Source of the DNA: Rhizonema sp. PD37
GTDB lineage: Bacteria > Cyanobacteriota > Cyanobacteriia > Cyanobacteriales > Nostocaceae
Direction of reading: 5' to 3'
NCBI GenBank assembly: GCA_029379215.1
Contig: JAQYWO010000001.1
Coordinates: forward strand, 1-64,000
DNA: 64,000 nucleotides
This document shows, one piece after another, positions 9,050 to 19,613 of the stretch (its first letter is position 1; the number at the start of each line of letters is the position of its first letter). The position numbers and the translations under genes are program-made. The notes under the pieces are model-generated. The model did no database searches. It worked only from the letters and a program-made list of their open reading frames with translations, and was not told the origin of the DNA.

Positions 9050-9134
9050 AGTTATTCACAGTTTTTGCTAACCGAAAGCCAAAAACTGACAATTAACAAC
9101 TACTAACTAACAATACAAAAAGGGAGATAAGAAC

Positions 9135-9503
9135 GTGATTCAACCCCAAAGTTACCTTAATGTTGCTGATAATAGTGGTGCCCGCAAATTAATGTGCATC
9201 CGTGTCTTAGGCGCAGGAAACCGTCGTTATGGTTTTGTCGGTGATAAGATTGTTGCTGTTGTCAAAGATGCAATTCCAAATATGGCTGTCAAAAAATCAG
9301 ACGTTGTGGAAGCAGTGATTGTCCGCACTCGGCACAATATCAATCGAGACAGTGGGATGAGTATTCGTTTCGATGACAATGCAGCAGTTATTATTAACAA
9401 AGACGGCAATCCTAGAGGAACCAGAGTATTTGGTCCGGTTGCACGAGAACTGCGGGACAGAAACTTTACAAAAATTGTGTCCTTGGCTCCGGAGGTGCTG
9501 TAA
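9135..9503 (+). CDS. rplN: 50S ribosomal protein L14
   Basis: L14 lies at the subunit interface, forms bridge B5/B8, and is the docking site of the silencing factor RsfS, whose gene is at 56674-57135. The 122-residue product (GTG start after GGGAG) has [20 protein letters not shown] and the [18 protein letters not shown] motif. Its stop overlaps the rplX start (TAATG). Confidence 0.97.
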   Translation: MIQPQSYLNVADNSGARKLMCIRVLGAGNRRYGFVGDKIVAVVKDAIPNMAVKKSDVVEAVIVRTRHNINRDSGMSIRFDDNAAVIINKDGNPRGTRVFGPVARELRDRNFTKIVSLAPEVL

Positions 9504-9850
9504 TGTCTCTAAAAATAGAAAAACAGTTCTACAAAATGCATGTCAAAACTGGCGACACCGTACAGGTGATTGCTGGAAAAGACAAAGGCAAAGTCGGTGA
9601 AATCGTTAAAGCATTTCCCCAACTTAGCAAAGTTGTTGTTAAAGGTGTCAATATTAAAACTAAGCACGTAAAACCACAGCAAGAAGGAGAATCTGGGCGC
9701 ATCGTCACTCAGGAATTTCCAATTCACAGTTCTAACGTGATGCTCTATTCCACCAAACAAAACGTTGCTAGTCGTATTTGTTATACCTTCACCTCGGAAG
9801 GAAAGAAAGTACGGATGCTGAAGAAAACTGGCGAAATCATCGATAAATAG
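9503..9850 (+). CDS. rplX: 50S ribosomal protein L24
   Basis: L24 is an early assembly initiator that binds the 5' part of 23S rRNA. The 115-residue protein carries the KOW motif at about 18-35 ([18 protein letters not shown]). The ATG shares a base with the rplN stop codon, so translation is probably coupled. Confidence 0.96.
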   Translation: MSLKIEKQFYKMHVKTGDTVQVIAGKDKGKVGEIVKAFPQLSKVVVKGVNIKTKHVKPQQEGESGRIVTQEFPIHSSNVMLYSTKQNVASRICYTFTSEGKKVRMLKKTGEIIDK

Positions 9851-9988
9851 TTGTTGGTTAATAGTTAATTGTTAATGACCAGTAGTTAGTCAAACAATAA
9901 ACAACTAGCAACTATATAGATAACTACACTCAACCTTTGAACAAACAATGTTCCCTGACAAAGCCCAGGGATAATCACTCTTAAAACT

Positions 9989-10537
9989 ATGGCAACAACG
10001 AGACTTAAAACGCTTTATCAAGACTCTATAGTCCCTAAACTGAACAATCAGTTTCAGTACAGCAACATTCACCAAGTACCGAAGGTGATCAAAGTTACGC
10101 TTAACCGAGGTATGGGGGAAGCAGCTCAAAATGCTAAAGCCTTAGAAGCTTCTTTAAGTGAAATTGCGCTGATTAGCGGTCAAAAACCAGTCGTAACGCG
10201 GGCAAAGAAAGCGATCGCAGGCTTTAAACTTCGCCAAGGTATGCCTGTAGGTATTATGGTGACTCTCAGAGGGGAAAGGATGTATGCCTTTCTCGACAGA
10301 TTAATCAGTCTAGCGTTACCTAGAATTAGAGACTTTCGTGGGATTAGTCCCAAAAGCTTTGATGGACGCGGCAATTATACTTTAGGACTCAGAGAGCAAC
10401 TGATTTTTCCAGAAATCGAGTACGATAGCATCGATCAAGTCCGAGGAATGGATATTTCTATCATCACTACAGCAAAGAACGACGAAGAAGGTCGTGCTTT
10501 ACTTAAAGAGATGGGAATGCCTTTTAGAGATCAATAA
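9989..10537 (+). CDS. rplE: 50S ribosomal protein L5
   Basis: L5 binds 5S rRNA and contacts the P-site tRNA. The 182-residue product has [20 protein letters not shown] and [18 protein letters not shown]. It is followed directly by rpsH with no rpsN between them, which is the cyanobacterial arrangement. Confidence 0.97.
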   Translation: MATTRLKTLYQDSIVPKLNNQFQYSNIHQVPKVIKVTLNRGMGEAAQNAKALEASLSEIALISGQKPVVTRAKKAIAGFKLRQGMPVGIMVTLRGERMYAFLDRLISLALPRIRDFRGISPKSFDGRGNYTLGLREQLIFPEIEYDSIDQVRGMDISIITTAKNDEEGRALLKEMGMPFRDQ

Positions 10538-10558
10538 GTTCATTTAAATGAGGAAACG

Positions 10559-10960
10559 ATGGCAGCTAACGACACTATTGCAGATATGCTGACGCGCATC
10601 CGCAATGCCAACCTAGCGAGGCATCAAACGACACAAGTGCCTGCGACAAGAATGACTCGTAGTATTGCAAAAGTACTCCGAGAGGAAGGCTTTATTGGGG
10701 ATTTTGAAGAAATCGGAGAGGGAGTAAAAATTAATCTAGCGATCTCCTTAAAATATAAGGGCAAGCATCGTCAGCCTCTGATCACTACTTTGAAGCGGGT
10801 TAGCAAACCGGGTTTGCGCGTATACTCTACTAAAAAAGAATTACCACGAGTACTAGGCGGTATTGGCATTGCCATTATTTCTACATCAAGTGGCATAATG
10901 ACCGACAGAGAAGCACGACGGCAAAACTTGGGTGGAGAAGTGCTGGCTTATGTTTGGTAA
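10559..10960 (+). CDS. rpsH: 30S ribosomal protein S8
   Basis: S8 is a primary binder of the central domain of 16S rRNA and in E. coli is the spc operon repressor. The 133-residue product contains [17 protein letters not shown] and the C-terminal [18 protein letters not shown] signature. It starts 21 bases after rplE with GAGG upstream. Confidence 0.97.
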   Translation: MAANDTIADMLTRIRNANLARHQTTQVPATRMTRSIAKVLREEGFIGDFEEIGEGVKINLAISLKYKGKHRQPLITTLKRVSKPGLRVYSTKKELPRVLGGIGIAIISTSSGIMTDREARRQNLGGEVLAYVW

Positions 10961-11046
10961 TAGTTAGTTGTTAATGGTTAATGGTTGATAGAACAATTAA
11001 TAATTAGCAATTAACAATTAGCAATTAACAATTAAAAAGGAGAATT

Positions 11047-11592
11047 ATGTCTCGAATAGGTAAACGCCCAATTACAATTCCTGCCAAGGTACAAGTGACT
11101 ATAGACGGCACAAAAGTTGTTGTTAAAGGTCCTAAAGGTGAACTTCATCGCGATTTGCCGACGAATGTTACAGTCTCCCAAGAAGGGGAAATATTGGTCT
11201 TAACCCGTCAGGATGAGTCTCGCACCTCCAGACAACTTCACGGTTTGTGCCGTACTTTGGTTGCGAACATGGTAGAAGGAGTTTCTACAGGATTTCAACG
11301 GCGTTTGGAAATCCAAGGAGTTGGCTACCGGGCACAAGTTCAAGGTCGTAACCTAGTGATGAACATGGGTTATAGCCACCAGGTGCAAATTGCTCCCCCA
11401 GAAGGAGTCCAGTTTGCTGTGGAAAATAATACCAACGTCATAGTGAGTGGTTATGACAAAGAAGAGGTTGGCAACACAGCTGCTAAAATTCGCGATGTTC
11501 GCCGACCAGAACCTTATAAAGGTAAAGGTATTCGCTATGCCGGTGAAGTGGTAAGACGTAAAGCAGGTAAGACTGGTAAGAGCAAGAAGTAA
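11047..11592 (+). CDS. rplF: 50S ribosomal protein L6
   Basis: L6 lies near the sarcin-ricin loop and the elongation factor binding site. The 181-residue product has [19 protein letters not shown] and the C-terminal [26 protein letters not shown] precedes the ATG. Only 2 bases separate it from rplR. Confidence 0.97.
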   Translation: MSRIGKRPITIPAKVQVTIDGTKVVVKGPKGELHRDLPTNVTVSQEGEILVLTRQDESRTSRQLHGLCRTLVANMVEGVSTGFQRRLEIQGVGYRAQVQGRNLVMNMGYSHQVQIAPPEGVQFAVENNTNVIVSGYDKEEVGNTAAKIRDVRRPEPYKGKGIRYAGEVVRRKAGKTGKSKK

Positions 11593-11594
11593 AA

Positions 11595-11957
11595 ATGAAG
11601 CTAACTCGTAGACAATCAAAGCAGCGTCGTCATCGACGCATTCGTGGCAGAGTTAATGGTTCTACAGAACGTCCAAGGCTAGCTGTATTTCGATCCCACG
11701 AGCATATTTATGCTCAAATTATTGATGATACCCAACAGCATACGTTAGTAGCAGCCTCAACTTTAGAACCAGAATTGAAATCCAAATTAGCTTCATGTGC
11801 CAACTGTGAAGCTTCGGCAGAAGTCGGCAAATTGATCGCAGTGCGATCAAAAGAAAAAGGGATTACTAAAGTCGTTTTTGATCGCGGTGGGAATCTTTAT
11901 CACGGTCGAATTAAAGCATTAGCTGAAGCTGCGCGAGAAGCTGGGTTAGATTTTTAA
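11595..11957 (+). CDS. rplR: 50S ribosomal protein L18
   Basis: L18 binds 5S rRNA with L5. The 120-residue protein shows [20 protein letters not shown] and the C-terminal [20 protein letters not shown]. It begins 2 bases after rplF. The ATG is preceded by an Arg/Lys-rich region that lacks a clear separate ribosome binding site, so coupling to rplF is likely. Confidence 0.96.
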   Translation: MKLTRRQSKQRRHRRIRGRVNGSTERPRLAVFRSHEHIYAQIIDDTQQHTLVAASTLEPELKSKLASCANCEASAEVGKLIAVRSKEKGITKVVFDRGGNLYHGRIKALAEAAREAGLDF

Positions 11958-12025
11958 AGTCAATCGCTAATGGCTCAAGGAGTGCTAATAGAAGACTGGC
12001 AATTAACAATTCTGAGTAATTCATT

Positions 12026-12553
12026 ATGGCAACAGCTAATCGTCGTAAAAGCAATCGGACAAAAAAAGAAGAAACTAACTGGCAAGAACGGGTCATTCAG
12101 ATCCGACGAGTAAGCAAGGTCGTCAAAGGAGGTAAAAAACTGAGTTTCCGAGCGATCGTTGTTGTTGGCAACGAACGTGGTCAAGTAGGCGTCGGAGTGG
12201 GCAAAGCTTCAGATGTTATTGGTGCCGTAAAAAAAGGCGTGGCTGACGGCAAAAAACATCTCATTGATATACCAATCACTAAATCTAACTCCATTCCGCA
12301 CCCAATTGATGGTGTCGGTGGCGGTGCAAAAGTAATGATGCGACCGGCAGCACCTGGTACTGGGGTTATTGCTGGTGGCGCAGTCCGTACTGTTTTGGAG
12401 TTGGCAGGAGTTCGCAATATCTTAGCTAAACAACTCGGCTCAAATAATCCACTTAATAATGCCAGAGCTGCGGTTAATGCGTTGTCTACACTGCGAACCT
12501 TTGCAGAAGTTGCAGAAGACCGGGGTATTCCCATAGAAAATCTTTACATATAA
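12026..12553 (+). CDS. rpsE: 30S ribosomal protein S5
   Basis: S5 sits near the decoding centre and the mRNA entry channel. The 175-residue product has a double-stranded-RNA-binding N-domain ([20 protein letters not shown]) and the conserved [20 protein letters not shown] and [20 protein letters not shown]. The next gene is rplO; rpmD (L30) is absent from this place, as in other cyanobacteria. Confidence 0.97.
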   Translation: MATANRRKSNRTKKEETNWQERVIQIRRVSKVVKGGKKLSFRAIVVVGNERGQVGVGVGKASDVIGAVKKGVADGKKHLIDIPITKSNSIPHPIDGVGGGAKVMMRPAAPGTGVIAGGAVRTVLELAGVRNILAKQLGSNNPLNNARAAVNALSTLRTFAEVAEDRGIPIENLYI

Positions 12554-12645
12554 GTCGTTAATAGTTAGTGGTTAACAGCAATTAACAACTAACAATTAAC
12601 AATTATGTAAATAATCATTACACAGTCTTACACAATATTAAGATT

Positions 12646-13092
12646 ATGAGACTAAATGATGTTCGTCCGCAGAAAGGCTCAAAGAAACGCCGTCGTCGTG
12701 TAGGTCGAGGTATTTCTGCAGGTCAAGGTGCCAGTGCTGGTCTCGGTATGCGAGGTCAAAAATCTCGCTCTGGTTCTGGAACTAGACCGGGTTTTGAGGG
12801 TGGTCAACAGCCATTATACCGCCGGATACCTAAGTTGAAGGGCTTTCCTCTCATTAATCGTAAAAAATACACTACGATCAATGTAGAAAAGCTAGCCTCC
12901 CTTCCTGCCGATACAGAGGTCACATTAACCTCGTTAAAAGAAGCCGGTATTCTTACTGGCGATCGAGGACCTTTAAAAATCTTAGGGAATGGGGAATTGA
13001 ATATTGCGCTTAAGGTTAAAGCAGCAGCATTTACAGGCGCGGCTCGTACCAAAATTGAGGCAGCTGGTGGGAGTTGTGAAGTTTTAGAGTGA
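12646..13092 (+). CDS. rplO: 50S ribosomal protein L15
   Basis: L15 is a late-assembling 50S protein with a long basic N-terminal extension buried in rRNA. The 148-residue product starts [20 protein letters not shown], followed by a Gly/Ser/Arg-rich region (about 21-60) and the globular C-domain with [11 protein letters not shown] at the end. Confidence 0.97.
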   Translation: MRLNDVRPQKGSKKRRRRVGRGISAGQGASAGLGMRGQKSRSGSGTRPGFEGGQQPLYRRIPKLKGFPLINRKKYTTINVEKLASLPADTEVTLTSLKEAGILTGDRGPLKILGNGELNIALKVKAAAFTGAARTKIEAAGGSCEVLE

Positions 13093-13163
13093 GTTAACGA
13101 ACATAGCACCTAAATACATCTACTCTAGCCACGCGCTTTACTTCACTATCAAGGTAGCCCTTT

Positions 13164-14480
13164 ATGATCAGTCGAGATAAAGCCCCAACGGCTCAAGAAA
13201 CTTTTATGCAAATGGCGCAAGCAGCAGGGCTTAGAGGTCGGCTGCTTGTTACCGTCGGTATTTTGTTTTTGGTTCGATTGGGTATACATATACCAATACC
13301 AGGTATTAATCGAGAGCAGTTTCGAGCAGCTCTTGGAGGTAGTAACCAACAAGTATTAAGCTTTTTGGATATTTTCTCCGGAGGCGGTCTTTCTGCTTTA
13401 GGTGTTTTTGCTTTGGGCATTTTGCCTTACATCAACGCCTCTATTATTATCCAGTTGCTGACTGCTGCTATCCCAGCTTTAGAAAATTATCAGAAAAATG
13501 AAGGTGAAGCAGGACGAAGGAAGATTTCCCAAATTACCCGCTATGTCGCGGCAGGTTGGGCAGTTATTCAAAGTGTCTTTATCGCCTCTTTCTGGCTTAA
13601 AAGCTTTGCCTTGGATTTCGGTCCAATTTTTGTAGCTGAGACAGCGCTCGCTCTTGTTGCAGGTTCAATGTTCGTGATGTGGGCATCTGAACTGATCACA
13701 GAGCGTGGTGTTGGTAATGGAGCATCTTTGTTGATTTTTGTCAACATTGTGGCGACACTGCCTAAATCTTTGGGCGATACGATCAATTTTGCTCAGACAG
13801 GAGGAAGAGAAACAGTCGGGAGCGTAGTTGTGCTCATGCTGCTTTTCCTCGCGACGATTGTCGGGATCGTCTTTGTCCAAGAAGGAATGCGTCGCATCCC
13901 AATTATTTCAGCGCGTCGTCAGGTAGGTCGGCGTGTCTTGGCAGAACAGCGAAGTTTTTTACCACTGCGGCTCAATCAAGGAGGCGTAATGCCGATCATC
14001 TTTGCCGCAGCGGTTCTGAGTTTACCACTTTTGATAGAAAACTTTATCCACAACCCAGATTACTCCAAAATAGTTAGAACTTATCTTGTTCCAGGCGCTT
14101 CTGGGTCTTGGGCATATGCTCTAATTTACTTAGTTTCAATCATTTTCTTTAGCTACTTCTATTCTTCGTTGATTGTCAATCCGGTGGATGTGGCGCAGAA
14201 CCTGAAGAAAATGGGTTCCAGCATTCCTGGGATTCGTCCGGGGAAGGCAACGACTGAGTATATTGAACGTGTGTTGAATAGACTAACTTTTTTGGGTGCG
14301 ATCTTTTTAGGTTTGATTGCTATTATCCCAACCGCAGTAGAAAGTGCTTTGAACGTCAAAACTTTTAGAGGTTTTGGTGCTACCTCTTTGTTAATTTTGG
14401 TTGGTGTGGCAATTGATACTGCCAGACAAATTCAAACCTACCTGATTTCTCAGCGCTACGAAGGGATGGTGAAACAATAG
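13164..14480 (+). CDS. secY: Preprotein translocase subunit SecY
   Basis: SecY is the channel of the Sec translocon in the plasma and thylakoid membranes; its partner secG is at 38201. The 438-residue product has about ten membrane segments. Landmarks are the plug region near [20 protein letters not shown], the cytoplasmic loop [16 protein letters not shown], and the C-terminal [10 protein letters not shown]. It follows L15 as in the standard spc order and overlaps the adk start by 1 base. Confidence 0.97.
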   Translation: MISRDKAPTAQETFMQMAQAAGLRGRLLVTVGILFLVRLGIHIPIPGINREQFRAALGGSNQQVLSFLDIFSGGGLSALGVFALGILPYINASIIIQLLTAAIPALENYQKNEGEAGRRKISQITRYVAAGWAVIQSVFIASFWLKSFALDFGPIFVAETALALVAGSMFVMWASELITERGVGNGASLLIFVNIVATLPKSLGDTINFAQTGGRETVGSVVVLMLLFLATIVGIVFVQEGMRRIPIISARRQVGRRVLAEQRSFLPLRLNQGGVMPIIFAAAVLSLPLLIENFIHNPDYSKIVRTYLVPGASGSWAYALIYLVSIIFFSYFYSSLIVNPVDVAQNLKKMGSSIPGIRPGKATTEYIERVLNRLTFLGAIFLGLIAIIPTAVESALNVKTFRGFGATSLLILVGVAIDTARQIQTYLISQRYEGMVKQ

Positions 14481-15034
14481 TGACGCGACTAATCTTCTTG
14501 GGACCACCAGGGGCGGGTAAAGGAACTCAAGCTAAAACATTAGCTGACAACTGTAATATTCCTCATATTTCTACAGGTGATATATTGCGTCAAGCGATGA
14601 AAGAACAAACCTCTTTGGGTATCAAAGCTCAAGGTTATATGGATAGAGGTGAGTTAGTTCCCGACCTACTCGTGCAGGATATGGTGCTAGAGCGGCTCAG
14701 ACAACCCGATGTTAACCCAGGTTGGATTCTTGATGGCTTTCCCCGCACTGTTAATCAAGCATCTTTCCTAGAGGAATTACTGCAAGACCTTAATCAGGAT
14801 AGCAAAAAGGTCGTCAATTTAGAAGTGCCAGATGATGTTGTAGTAGCACGTTTATTGGAAAGAAGGCGAAAAGACGACACTGAAGAAGTGATTCGCCGTC
14901 GTTTAGAAGTCTACCGCTCGGAAACTGCACCTTTGATTGACTACTATGGCGATCGCCAGCAACTCCTTGTAGTGAATGGCAACCAGTCCCTAGATGAAGT
15001 CACTTCTGAACTGAAAAAGGTCATTGTTTCGTAA
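14480..15034 (+). CDS. adk: Adenylate kinase
   Basis: Adenylate kinase interconverts ATP + AMP and 2 ADP. The 184-residue product has the P-loop [16 protein letters not shown] (5-20), the AMP-binding segment [10 protein letters not shown] and [10 protein letters not shown]. It is a short form: [19 protein letters not shown] shows a minimal lid with no zinc or long LID insertion. Translation starts at GTG overlapping the secY stop codon. Confidence 0.96.
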   Translation: MTRLIFLGPPGAGKGTQAKTLADNCNIPHISTGDILRQAMKEQTSLGIKAQGYMDRGELVPDLLVQDMVLERLRQPDVNPGWILDGFPRTVNQASFLEELLQDLNQDSKKVVNLEVPDDVVVARLLERRRKDDTEEVIRRRLEVYRSETAPLIDYYGDRQQLLVVNGNQSLDEVTSELKKVIVS

Positions 15035-15089
15035 CTGATGTTAGCAGTTAGTTATTGGTTGTTTTTTTCAAACAGTACTAATAACTACT

Positions 15090-15132
15090 GTATAGGCGGG
15101 GAAAAAGTGCATATTGTTCAACCCGCCCCTAC
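15090..15132. repeat. GTAGGGG palindromic repeat, short copy D
   Basis: GTATAGGCGGGG pairs with AACCCGCCCCTAC around a short loop, between adk and infA. It is a shorter member of the family at 2081, 8523, 8983, 19470 and 57198. Confidence 0.55.
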
Positions 15133-15270
15133 TAACATTACACCAAGCACGATGTCTGTAAATCTTGATAAGATATATTAATAAACTGTTGATATATAAG
15201 TCAAAATATGTTCTCTTGCTGCTGTATGTTGCAACCGAACAAGAGACTGTTGAGTTGAGGAAAAAATAAA

Positions 15271-15495
15271 TTGTCTAAGCAAGACCTGATTGAAATGGAA
15301 GGCACGGTGACCGAGTCTCTGCCTAATGCAATGTTCCGTGTCGATCTAGATAATGGCTTCAACGTCCTAGCTCACATTTCTGGCAAGATTCGTCGTAACT
15401 ATATTAAGATTTTACCCGGCGATCGCGTCAAAGTAGAGTTGACTCCCTACGACTTGACAAAAGGGAGAATTACTTATCGACTGCGTAAAAAATAA
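15271..15495 (+). CDS. infA: Translation initiation factor IF-1
   Basis: IF-1 blocks the A site during initiation. The 74-residue OB-fold protein has [20 protein letters not shown] and [20 protein letters not shown], the complete family signature. The start is a rare TTG at 15271 ([11 protein letters not shown]) after GAGG; an internal ATG at the Met of IEMEG would remove conserved residues. Confidence 0.96.
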
Positions 15496-15607
15496 GCTCA
15501 TGTAGGAAATATTACCACAAAACTCAATTTTGGGGTTTTCTCAAAATAAATTGCCGAGTAGGTAAAAAAATGTTACAATCCACCATTTGGAGTAGAAGAG
15601 AAAGTAT

Positions 15608-15721
15608 ATGAAGGTTAGAGCATCTGTCAAGAAAATGTGTGAAAAATGTAACGTAATTCGACGGCGCGGTCGCGTAATGGTGATCTGTGTTAATCCCAAA
15701 CACAAGCAACGTCAAGGATAG
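15608..15721 (+). CDS. rpmJ: 50S ribosomal protein L36
   Basis: This 37-codon gene encodes [20 protein letters not shown] followed by [17 protein letters not shown]. It is a zinc-ribbon protein with Cys11, Cys14, Cys27 and His33 (CxxC-x12-C-x5-H). It is the smallest 50S protein, with the normal place between infA and rpsM. Confidence 0.96.
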   Translation: MKVRASVKKMCEKCNVIRRRGRVMVICVNPKHKQRQG

Positions 15722-15777
15722 GGTTACAGATTGATTGGTAACTGAATAAAAACTACAAACATAGGGAGAAATTTATT

Positions 15778-16158
15778 GTGGCACGTATTGCCGGAGTAGA
15801 CCTACCACGTGATAAACGTGTTGAAATCGGTCTGACATATATTTACGGAATTGGGTTATCACGCTCGCAAGACATTTTAGCAGCTACAGGTGTAAATTCA
15901 GATACCCGTGTAAAAGATTTGAGCGATGCCGATGTAGCAGCATTGCGGGGAGAAATAGAAAGTAACTACCAAGTTGAAGGCGACTTGAGACGCTTAGAGG
16001 GGATGAACATCAAGCGCCTAATTGAGATTGGTACTTACAGAGGGCGTCGCCACCGCATGGGTTTACCAGTTAGAGGACAAAGAACTCGCACTAATGCTAG
16101 AACTCGTCGCGGGAGAAGACAGACCGTGGCAGGTAAGAAGAAAGCACCAGGTAAGTAA
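15778..16158 (+). CDS. rpsM: 30S ribosomal protein S13
   Basis: S13 lies in the 30S head and contacts the P-site tRNA and 50S bridges. The 126-residue product (GTG start after GGGAG) contains [20 protein letters not shown], the helix-hairpin-helix region, and the basic tail [20 protein letters not shown]. Confidence 0.97.
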   Translation: MARIAGVDLPRDKRVEIGLTYIYGIGLSRSQDILAATGVNSDTRVKDLSDADVAALRGEIESNYQVEGDLRRLEGMNIKRLIEIGTYRGRRHRMGLPVRGQRTRTNARTRRGRRQTVAGKKKAPGK

Positions 16159-16288
16159 TATTTGCCCTATTAACAGCGTGTTGATAGTTAGTCGTTTGTT
16201 GATGATTAATCGTTGTTTGGTAAAGTGTGCCAATCAACAATCAACAAGTAACTAAAGCTCCAGTTTTCCTTAACTTAATGACATTGAT

Positions 16289-16684
16289 ATGGCGCGACAA
16301 CCAACTAAAAAGAGCGGAAGCAAAAAGCAAAAACGCAACGTCCCGAACGGAGTTGCTTACATACAATCGACTTTCAACAATAGCATTGTAACCATTACCG
16401 ATCAAAATGGAGATGTTATTTCTTGGGCAAGTGCTGGCTCAAGCGGTTTTAAAGGGGCGAAAAAAGGAACACCTTTTGCAGCACAAACAGCCGCTGAAAG
16501 TGCAGCACGTCGAGCCATAGATCAGGGAATGCGGCAAATAGAGGTTATGGTGAGCGGTCCAGGCGCAGGTAGAGAAACCGCTATCCGAGCAATTCAAGGA
16601 GCGGGACTAGAAATTACACTGATCCGGGATATTACCCCAATTCCTCATAATGGTTGCCGTCCACCTAAGCGCCGTCGTGTTTAA
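16289..16684 (+). CDS. rpsK: 30S ribosomal protein S11
   Basis: S11 is part of the 30S platform near the mRNA exit. The 131-residue product has [40 protein letters not shown] and the C-terminal [18 protein letters not shown] 353-base gap separates it from rpoA. Confidence 0.97.
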   Translation: MARQPTKKSGSKKQKRNVPNGVAYIQSTFNNSIVTITDQNGDVISWASAGSSGFKGAKKGTPFAAQTAAESAARRAIDQGMRQIEVMVSGPGAGRETAIRAIQGAGLEITLIRDITPIPHNGCRPPKRRRV

Positions 16685-17037
16685 ACAATAGTTGGGCGGT
16701 GAGGGCAAAAATTTGAGGAAACAGAAGTGATTTTAAAAGTATGCGAGCTTTGAAGAAGTGGCAGACCTAAGAATAGCTTTTATTGAATAATTGCCCTATC
16801 AATTCTCCTCACAAAGCACAGTGACCGTCTCTAGAAGTTTAAACACCTCCATGCATTGGAGGAGTGGAAAACTTCAGAAAACCCAATAGATTAGTAGCGC
16901 CTGTTGGTTACTTGGGGTATCAAATAATACTTTATAAAACTGTTTGATCAACCTCGTAAACCAAGAAGGCAGAAGAGTGATTTTGGGGCAAGTGATTTGC
17001 TTGGCCTGCAGGACCTGAAAAAAAGGGAGGCTACTCC
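16685..17037 (+). promoter_or_regulatory. Structured leader between rpsK and rpoA
   Basis: No coding frame is credible here. A hairpin spans 16834-16875: outer arms GAAGTTT/AAAACTTC and inner arms CCTCCA/TGGAGG (16846-16851 and 16857-16862) around TGCAT. The gap is the longest inside the block from rpsM to rplQ, so it is a likely site for an internal promoter, processing site or attenuator controlling rpoA. A GGGAGG ribosome binding site precedes the GTG of rpoA. Confidence 0.4.
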
Positions 17038-17985
17038 GTGGCGCAGTTTCAAATTGAATGTGTAGAGTCTAATACTGAAGAAAATAGAAGCCAGTATAGT
17101 AAATTTGTCCTAGAACCTTTAGAGCGCGGTCAAGGAACGACGGTTGGCAACGCCCTAAGACGAATTTTACTATCGAATCTCGAAGGAACAGCAGTCACAG
17201 CAGTGCGGATTTCAGGCGTCACACACGAATTTGCCACAGTTCCGGGCGTGCGGGAAGACGTGCTGGAAATCATCATGAAGATGAAGGATGTCGTCCTCAA
17301 AAGCTATTCTGCTCAACCCCAGATTGGTCGGTTACTCGTGACAGGTCCAGCAATAGTTACTGCAGCACACTTTGATTTGCCCAGTGAAGTCGAAGTCATC
17401 GATCCGACGCAGTATGTAGCAAGCCTCAATGATGGGGGAAAGCTAGAAATGGAATTTCGGATCGAGAGAGGCAAAGGGTACCGCACCGTCGAACGAGGTC
17501 GTGAGGAAGCCACATCTCTGGACTTTCTCCAAATTGACTCGGTGTTCATGCCAGTGCGCAAAGTCAACTACAGTGTAGAAGAAACCCGTGGAGATAACGG
17601 CATACCAAAAGACCGTTTGCTGTTGGAAGTTTGGACAAATGGCAGTCTTAACCCCCAAGAAGCACTCTCCTCTGCTGCTACTATTCTGGTAGATCTGTTC
17701 AACCCGTTGAAAGATATCTCGATTGAACCAACGGATACGGGATCTGACATCCCTGACGACCCAACCGCTCAAATTCCGATTGAAGAATTACAACTCTCGG
17801 TCAGAGCATATAACTGTCTCAAACGGGCGCAAGTCAACTCCGTCGCCGACTTATTAGATTACACACAAGAAGACCTATTAGAAATTAAAAACTTTGGTCA
17901 AAAGTCAGCAGAAGAAGTAGTTGAAGCATTACAGCGCCGTTTGGGCATTACCCTACCACAGGAAAGAGCCTCTAAACACAGTTAA
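17038..17985 (+). CDS. rpoA: RNA polymerase subunit alpha
   Basis: The 315-residue product has the assembly domain (FVLEPLERGQGTTVGNALRR at about 24-43, then ILLSNLEGTAVTAVRI) and the C-terminal domain that contacts UP elements and activators. The latter includes LQLSVRAYNCLKRAQVNSVA and LLEIKNFGQKSAEEVVEALQ. It starts at GTG 17038 and is followed by rplQ as in most bacteria. Confidence 0.98.
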   Translation: MAQFQIECVESNTEENRSQYSKFVLEPLERGQGTTVGNALRRILLSNLEGTAVTAVRISGVTHEFATVPGVREDVLEIIMKMKDVVLKSYSAQPQIGRLLVTGPAIVTAAHFDLPSEVEVIDPTQYVASLNDGGKLEMEFRIERGKGYRTVERGREEATSLDFLQIDSVFMPVRKVNYSVEETRGDNGIPKDRLLLEVWTNGSLNPQEALSSAATILVDLFNPLKDISIEPTDTGSDIPDDPTAQIPIEELQLSVRAYNCLKRAQVNSVADLLDYTQEDLLEIKNFGQKSAEEVVEALQRRLGITLPQERASKHS

Positions 17986-18152
17986 AACTCGTTAGTCGTT
18001 AGTCGTTAGGAATTAGTCGTGATCTAAACACAACTGAAACTGCTTTACTAGTTGGTGGATAGTAGTTAAGAGTGAGCAAAAACTAATAACTAACAACTAA
18101 CAACTAACAATTAACAACTAACAACTAACAACTAACACCCAACAACTCAATT

Positions 18153-18503
18153 ATGCGTCACCGTTGTCGAGTCAAAAAACTCAGCAAACCTACAGATCAG
18201 CGCCGAGCGCTCCTGCGAGCGCTAACTACCGAACTGATCCGTCATGGTCGGATCAACACCACTTTAATCCGAGCTAAAGTGTTACGAGGAGAAGTGGAGA
18301 AAATGATTACCTTAGCCAAAGATGGCTCCTTGGCTTCGCGCCGTCAAGCCCTGGGCTACATCTATGACAAGCAACTCGTTCATGCTCTCTTTGAGCAGGC
18401 TCCCGAACGCTATGCCAACCGTAATGGAGGTTACACTCGTATCCTCCATACCGTACCTCGTCGCGGTGATCATTCTAAAATGGCAATTATCGAATTGGTC
18501 TAG
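18153..18503 (+). CDS. rplQ: 50S ribosomal protein L17
   Basis: L17 lies at the tunnel exit side of the 50S subunit. The 116-residue protein begins [20 protein letters not shown] and ends [18 protein letters not shown]..., both diagnostic. The spacer from rpoA holds a long run of AACAACTA repeats (about 18080-18145). Confidence 0.97.
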   Translation: MRHRCRVKKLSKPTDQRRALLRALTTELIRHGRINTTLIRAKVLRGEVEKMITLAKDGSLASRRQALGYIYDKQLVHALFEQAPERYANRNGGYTRILHTVPRRGDHSKMAIIELV

Positions 18504-18638
18504 AGATTTTAGATTTTAGATTTACGATTTTGGATTGGGAATAAGGGATTAGAGAATTATCTAGTTGCCAATTATTAATGAACAGTCCTCAATCTAAAAT
18601 CCCAAACCCAAAATCAAAGCCCAAAATCAAAGATTGTT

Positions 18639-19463
18639 ATGGAAAGCCACCAGTCTACACCGACCCCACGAGTCGCCCTGGTAATCCAATACCTGGGCAC
18701 TCATTTTCATGGCTGGCAACGGCAACTCAATCACCGCTCGGTACAAGAAGAGATAGAAAAAGCCATATCAAATATACTCGGTCATCAAGTGACACTACAT
18801 GGGGCGGGACGAACTGATGCTGGAGTTCACGCTGCCGCTCAAGTCGCTCATTTTGAAGCGAAAGGCACAACAATTCCCCCTCACAAGTGGTCAAAAATTC
18901 TCAATAGCTATCTACCTAAAGATATATTGATTCGGGGCTCAGCAAGTGTAAGCAATAATTGGCACGCTCGTTTTAGCGCGGTGTATCGACGGTATCGCTA
19001 CACTCTCTATACAGAAGCACAGCCAAACTTGTTCATCAAACCCTTCTGTTGGCATTACTATCATGCACCGCTAAATGAATCATTAATCCAGGCATCTCTA
19101 AAACCTCTTATAGGACAACATCACCTCGCTGCTTTTCATCGTGCTAACTCCGGACGCAAGCACTCTTGGGTTGAGGTGCAAGCAGCAGAATGTTATCGTA
19201 CAGGACCATTTCTTGTGATCGAAATTCAAGCCAACGGATTTTTGTATGGTATGGTGCGGTTATTGGTAGGGATGCTAGTGAAAGTAGGTTCAGGTCAGCG
19301 ATCGCCCTCTAGCTTCGTTGACATCTGGAAAAATGAACGTCGGGAAGAAGTGAAATACGCTGCACCAGCTCACGGGTTATGTTTATTGCGAGTCGGCTAT
19401 CCGGATTTTCCCTTTCCTCCAGAAGTTTGGTACGACACCCAGCCCAAATTTATCTTTAGTTAA
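18639..19463 (+). CDS. truA: tRNA pseudouridine synthase A
   Basis: TruA makes pseudouridine at positions 38-40 of the tRNA anticodon stem. The 274-residue product has LVIQYLGTHFHGWQRQ and the catalytic loop GAGRTDAGVHA with the nucleophile Asp60. The second half has HLAAFHRANSGRKHSW and NGFLYGMVRLLVGMLVKVG. Its place in the ribosomal cluster between rplQ and rplM is common. Confidence 0.97.
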   Translation: MESHQSTPTPRVALVIQYLGTHFHGWQRQLNHRSVQEEIEKAISNILGHQVTLHGAGRTDAGVHAAAQVAHFEAKGTTIPPHKWSKILNSYLPKDILIRGSASVSNNWHARFSAVYRRYRYTLYTEAQPNLFIKPFCWHYYHAPLNESLIQASLKPLIGQHHLAAFHRANSGRKHSWVEVQAAECYRTGPFLVIEIQANGFLYGMVRLLVGMLVKVGSGQRSPSSFVDIWKNERREEVKYAAPAHGLCLLRVGYPDFPFPPEVWYDTQPKFIFS

Positions 19464-19469
19464 TGGTTA

Positions 19470-19535
19470 GTAGGTGCGGGTTTAATTTAGTAACTTGTGA
19501 GTAAAAACGAACAATCCTGGTAAACCCGCCCGTAC
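19470..19535. repeat. GTAGGGG palindromic repeat, copy E
   Basis: GTAGGTGCGGGTTTAATTTA pairs with TAAACCCGCCCGTAC ending at 19535, directly after truA. The loop is nearly identical to that of the copy at 8983-9049. Confidence 0.7.
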
Positions 19536-19613
19536 AGTAGTTAGTAGTAACAAATAAATAACTTCTAACAACGAACAACTAATAAATGACTTCTAACAAC
19601 GAACAACCAACAA

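Noticed and set aside
4148..19613. AACAACTA-type tandem repeats as a CRISPR array
   Set aside because: Units are short (7-14 bases), lack unique spacers of constant length and occur in many separate gaps; no cas genes are present.
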